From Luidia sarsii (lineage: Eukaryota > Echinodermata > Asteroidea > Paxillosida > Luidiidae): a DNA stretch of 64,000 nucleotides. A model generated the notes under the pieces. The model ran no database searches. It saw nothing but the letters and a program-made list of their open reading frames with translations, and was not told the origin of the DNA. A program made the position numbers and the translations under genes. Positions 59,550 through 64,000 of this stretch are shown piece by piece. Location of the stretch: the NCBI GenBank assembly GCA_949987565.1, contig OX465110.1:8362018-8426017 (forward strand), given 5' to 3'. How positions within the stretch are numbered: the first letter of the stretch is position 1; the number at the start of each line of letters is the position of its first letter.

Positions 59550-61331
59550 AGCTGTTTAAACAGCTAAAAAAAATCAAAGTTTGCGAGACAAGAAGTTATG
59601 CGGTGTAAGACCAAGCTTTCAGATCCCCGGGACCTCCAGGGTCGTCCCGTGTGCACGGATCTATTAGAGATCATATGGCCTCGGCACCGGTCCACCGCAT
59701 TTCCTTCCCTGCCCCCATCCATATAGGCCCGTAGACCCTGCGCCATGTGAGGGAGGAAACACAGCGGCCCCTAGACCTTGGCCGCCGAGTCGACCAAATG
59801 CTTGTGTCCCTTTACGAAGGCGCGAACCTGGATTATGAGAACAGTCCCAGCATCACAGCGGCACATCTAGATGCGCCACATGCGACGTTGGTGTTTGCGA
59901 GAGATTTTTAAACACCTTATACTATACACTATCGTGCTGAGAAAAAAAAAGTGAAAAATACCCCCGGGATCGAACCACTAACCTACACGTTAGCAGTCGA
60001 GCGTCTTTCGCACAAGGCCACTTGTGTTACGCAACAATTACAGAGATCTTACACGTTAATAGGTGCACCAGATTAAAATTAGAGGGCATGGCCGTTGGCG
60101 GCGGGCTTTTGGATTTCTTCGCGAGTGATGGGTGCAGAACACTAAATAGAGCTCCCATTGAATACTGTACAAAAACACTCACTTTCAAAGCCAATTATCC
60201 CATGCCCAAAAGTCTCTCAGTTCTTGTAGCTATACTTAAAATTGTAGTTTGGACCTTCATCTCTCAGATTCTTTTCAATTTTAGTGCCCTTAGCCGATTA
60301 GATATTTTGCTAATTACCCCCAGAAAAAAACACCCCCAAAATGTCTAGTCGTCCAAGCCGAATTTCTGCAAGGATTTTGAGATGGACCCCTCTCTTCCGC
60401 TGCCAAATAGGGCCACATTTAAAGCCAGATATGGTCCAAATTTTATACCAAATTGAAGAGTGAACCCCCAGGTTGTCTTAAGCTTCACTTGTTCTACAAT
60501 GTATCAGTTAATTAGCCTCCAAAGACCCCTTATTAAAAAAAAGTTGTGGGTACACACTTTATGATAATCAGCTCGGCGGAGCCATCTTGGATGGATGTTG
60601 TGTAGGGGATTTAAATTGAAAAAAAATCTGCATCCACTTTGTGCGATCACAGAGCTGCTGTAGCCAGGTTTACAAAGTTGTGTTTGCATAACGAATGGAA
60701 GAAACTTAGCCTATTATATGGCGGTTAATGGTTGAAATAATTGCTTCTGACTGGCGCCCCAACCCCGGCAAGGACTGGGTGCAGGCTGGATAACTCAGAT
60801 GGTATAGGAGCGCTGGCTTCGCAAATCCAGAGATCTCGGGTTCCAATCCTGCTCCGATCAATTTGTTTCCTTTGCCTCATCATTTCCATAACTATTACAA
60901 TATGGCTCTGAAAGGTTTAGAACAGAGGTTTTCAGTATGTATTTAAAAGATGACGTGCATTAAAACGACGTATGTACAAAGTCTATGGGACAATATTAAA
61001 AAAATCCACAATAATTAGAAACAAAAGTGGATTGGTTCCAATCTTTATATTTTAATTGCGCGGCTAAATAACTAACTGCCCACCAAGTTTCAAGGTCATT
61101 GACCAATGGCTAATATATTTTTATGACGTCGTGATTGCGTCATGTCATTTTGGCCTCAGAAGGTGTTCCTAAATCATATCCCCAATATATATTAATCCCC
61201 AATATATATTAATAATAATATATAACATATAATATAAAAATCTCGCTCCATTAGCCGAATATCGTCAAGATGCCTTTTCCATTGAGACGGAAAAGCCAAC
61301 GAATAGAAGAAAAAGAAATAACGAAAACAAG
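59550..61331. repeat. Satellite monomer U30
   Basis: This 1,782-bp monomer has GAGATCATATGG, CAGATTAAAATTAG (about 60072), AGATATTTTGC, AGAGATCTCGGG in the tRNA-like segment (start 60784), TTTTAATTGCGCGG, GGCCTCAGAAGG and CTCGCTCCATTAG. The last three are shared with U31. Confidence 0.95.
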
Positions 61332-63111
61332 AGCTGTTTAAACAGCTAAAAAAAATCAAAGTTTGCGAGACAAGAAGTTATGCGGTGTAAGACCAAGCTT
61401 TCAGATCCCCGGGACCTCCAGGGTCGTCCCGTGTGCACGGATCTATTAGAGCTCATATGGCCTCGGCACCGGTCCACCGCATTTCCTTCCCTGCCCCCAT
61501 CCATATAGGCCCGTAGACCCTGCGCCATGTGAGGGAGGAAACACAGCGGCCCCTAGACCTTGGCCGCCGAGTCGACCAAATGCTTGTGTCCCTTTACGAA
61601 GGCGCGAACCTGGATTATGAGAACAGTCCCAGCATCACAGCGGCACATCTAGATGCGCCACATGCGACGTTGGTGTTTGCGAGAGATTTTTAAACACCTT
61701 ATACTATACACTATCGTGCTGAGAAAAAAAAGTGAAAAATACCCCCGGGATCGAACCACTAACCTACACGTTAGCAGTCGAGCGTCTTTCGCACAAGGCC
61801 ACTTGTGTTACGCAACAATTACAGAGATCTTACACGTTAATAGGTGCACCAGATTGAAATTAGAGGGCATGGCCGTTGGCGGCGGGCTTTTGGATTTCTT
61901 CGCGAGTGATGGGTGCAGAACACTAAATAGAGCTCCCATTGAATACTGTACAAAAACACTCACTTTCAAAGCCAATTATCCATGCCCAAAAGTCTCTCAG
62001 TTCTTGTAGCTATACTTAAAATTGTAGTTTGGACCTTCATCTCTCAGATTCTTTTCAATTTTAGTGCCCTTAGCCGATTAGATTTTTTGCTAATTACCCC
62101 CAGAAAAAAACACCCCCAAAATGTCTAGTCGTCCAAGCCGAATTTCTGCAAGGATTTTGAGATGGACCCCTCTCTTCCGCTGCCAAATAGGGCCACATTT
62201 AAAGCCAGATATGGTCCAAATTTTATACCAAATTGAAGAGTGAACCCCCAGGTTGTCTTAAGCTTCACTTGTTCTACAATGTATCAGTTAATTAGCCTCC
62301 AAAGACCCCTTATTAAAAAAAAGTTGTGGGTACACACTTTATGATAATCAGCTCGGCGGAGCCATCTTGGATGCATGTTGTGTAGGGGATTTAAATTGAA
62401 AAAAAATCTGTATCCACTTTGTGCGATCACAGAGCTGCTGTAGCCAGGTTTACAAAGTTGTGTTTGCATACCGAATGGAAGAAACTTAGCCTATTATATG
62501 GCGCTTAATGGTTGAAATAATTGCTTCTGACTGGCGCCCCAACCCCGGCAAGGACTGGGTGCAGGCTGGATAACTCAGATGGTATAGGAGCGCTGGCTTC
62601 GCAAATCCAGAGTTCTCGGGTTCCAATCCTGCTCCGATCAATTTGTTTCCTTTGCCTCATCATTTCCATAACTATTACAATATGGCTCTGAAAGGTTTAG
62701 AACAGAGGTTTTCAGTATGTATTTAAAAGATGACGTGCATTAAAACGACGTATGTACAAAGTCTATGGGACAATATTAAAAAAATCCACAATAATTAGAA
62801 TCAAAAGTGGATTGGTTCCAATCTTTATATTTTAATTGCGCGGCTAAATAACTAACTGCCCACCAAGTTTCAAGGTCATTGACCAATGGCTAATATATTT
62901 TTATGACGTCGTGATTGCGTCATGTCATTTTGGCCTCAGAAGGTGTTCCTAAATCATATCCCCAATATATATTAATCCCCAATATATATTAATAATAATA
63001 TATAACATATAATATAAAAATCTCGCTCCATTAGCCGAATATCGTCAAGATGCCTTTTCCATTGAGACGGAAAAGCCAACGAATAGAAGAAAAAGAAATA
63101 ACGAAAACAAG
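61332..63111. repeat. Satellite monomer U31
   Basis: This 1,780-bp monomer has a one-base deletion at AATTATCCATGCC (about 61980) that frameshifts the recurring ORF. It carries CTGTATCC, CATACCGAATGG, GGCGCTTAATGG and AGTTCTCGGG, otherwise found in U8 and U10 about 45-49 kb away. The tRNA-like segment starts at 62564. Confidence 0.95.
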
Positions 63112-64000
63112 AGCTGTTTAAACAGCTAAAAAAAATCAAAGTTTGAAAGACAAGAAGTTATGCGGTGTAAGACCAAGCTTTCAGATCCCCGGGACCTCCA
63201 GGGTCGTCCCGTGTGCACGGATCTATTAGAGCTCATATGGCCTCGGCACCGGTCCACCGCATTTCCTTCCCTGCCCCCATCCATATAGGCCCGTAGACCC
63301 TGCGCCATGTGAGGGAGGAAACACACCGGCCCCTAGACCTTGGCCGCCGAGTCGACCAAATGCTTGTGTCCCTTTACGAAGGCGCGAACCTGGATTATGA
63401 GAACAGTCCCAGCATCACAGCGGCACATCTAGATGCGCCACATGCGACGTTGGTGTTTGCGAGAGATTTTTAAACACCTTATACTATACACTATCGTGCT
63501 GAGAAAAAAAAGTGAAAAATACCCCCGGGATCGAACCACTAACCTACACGTTAGCAGTCGAGCGTCTTTCGCACAAGGCCACTTGTGTTACGCAACAATT
63601 ACAGAGATCTTACACGTTAATAGGTGCACCAGATTGAAATTAGAGGGCATGGCCGTTGGCGGCGGGCTTTTGGATTTCTTCGCGAGTGATGGGTGCAGAA
63701 CACTAAATAGAGCTCCCATTGAATACTGTACAAAAACACTCACTTTCAAAGCCAATTATCCATGCCCAAAAGTCTCTCAGTTCTTGTAGCTATACTTAAA
63801 ATTGTAGTTTGGACCTTCATCTCTCAGATTCTTTTCAATTTTAGTGCCCTTAGCCGATTAGATTTTTTGCTAATTACCCCCAGAAAAAAACACCCCCAAA
63901 ATGTCTAGTCGTCCAAGCCGAATTTCTGCAAGGATTTTGAGATGGACCCCTCTCTTCCGCTGCCAAATAGGGCCACATTTAAAGCCAGATATGGTCCAAA
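63112..64000. repeat. Satellite monomer U32 (partial, cut by the window end)
   Basis: Only the first 889 bases are present. It shares the one-base deletion of U31 (AATTATCCATGCC, about 63760) and has AGTTTGAAAGAC and ACACACCGGCCCC. The shared deletion makes U31 and U32 products of a recent local duplication. Confidence 0.95.

Larger units (their letters stand above)
26043..64000. repeat. Satellite array, right block: monomers U11-U31 and partial U32
   Basis: The array continues in the same orientation and phase after the element. Most units are 1,782 or 1,787 bp; U13 is 1,378 bp because of a deletion. Higher-order structure is plain here: paired dimers at 32766-39899 and a five-monomer block repeated at 38113 and 47042. 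The array runs beyond the window. No host gene is seen in this 38 kb. Confidence 0.97.

Noticed and set aside
1..64000. Assembly artefact as the source of the higher-order repeats
   Set aside because: Not fully excluded, but the copies differ by scattered single bases (for example 26246, and U25 against U20) and by private unit combinations, which simple duplicated contigs would not show. Long-read depth would be decisive.

Overview
This is eukaryotic, almost certainly animal, DNA. It is a large tandem satellite array with a monomer of about 1,782 bp, interrupted by one full-length BEL/Pao LTR retrotransposon. Nothing looks bacterial: there are no operons and no host protein-coding gene. The only convincing coding region is the 1,946-codon Gag-Pol ORF of the retrotransposon. 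The BEL/Pao family points to a metazoan, but the sequence alone does not let me name the species.

Layout. (1) 1-272: the end of an LTR whose element lies upstream of the window. (2) 273-18093: ten head-to-tail satellite monomers (U1-U10). I phase them at a 16-bp perfect palindrome, AGCTGTTTAAACAGCT. (3) 18099-26042: a 7,944-bp BEL/Pao element on the minus strand. It has 612-bp LTRs differing at two positions that I can see, a 5-bp AGCTG target-site duplication (18094-18098 and 26043-26047), a leader with a 46-bp minisatellite, one uninterrupted Gag-Pol ORF and a short 3' region. (4) 26043-64000: twenty-one further monomers (U11-U31, one with a 403-bp deletion) and a partial one (U32).

Each monomer holds the same small landmarks: the junction palindrome; a GC-rich hairpin; a minus-strand tRNA-derived segment with a perfect B box followed by T5 and T9 runs; a plus-strand tRNA-like cloverleaf; and an AT-rich end with CCAAT, a CRE-like inverted repeat, a duplicated 17-mer and a TATAAAAA box. 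The recurring short ORFs (60, 61, 108 aa and variants) run through or opposite these elements, and some copies are frameshifted. I treat them as passengers of array homogenisation, not as genes.

The main result is the history recorded in the array. The first 272 bases, all of U1 and the first ~515 bp of U2 match 25771-28340 at a constant offset of 25,770 bp. This includes private variants and the LTR bases that tell the 5' LTR from the 3' LTR. The retrotransposon therefore inserted once and was then copied together with ten monomers as a composite higher-order repeat. Smaller rounds of amplification are also visible: a 5-monomer, 8,929-bp block in two copies, dimer blocks of about 3,563-3,565 bp, and an adjacent near-identical pair. 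Conversion-like mosaics and one microhomology deletion are present too.
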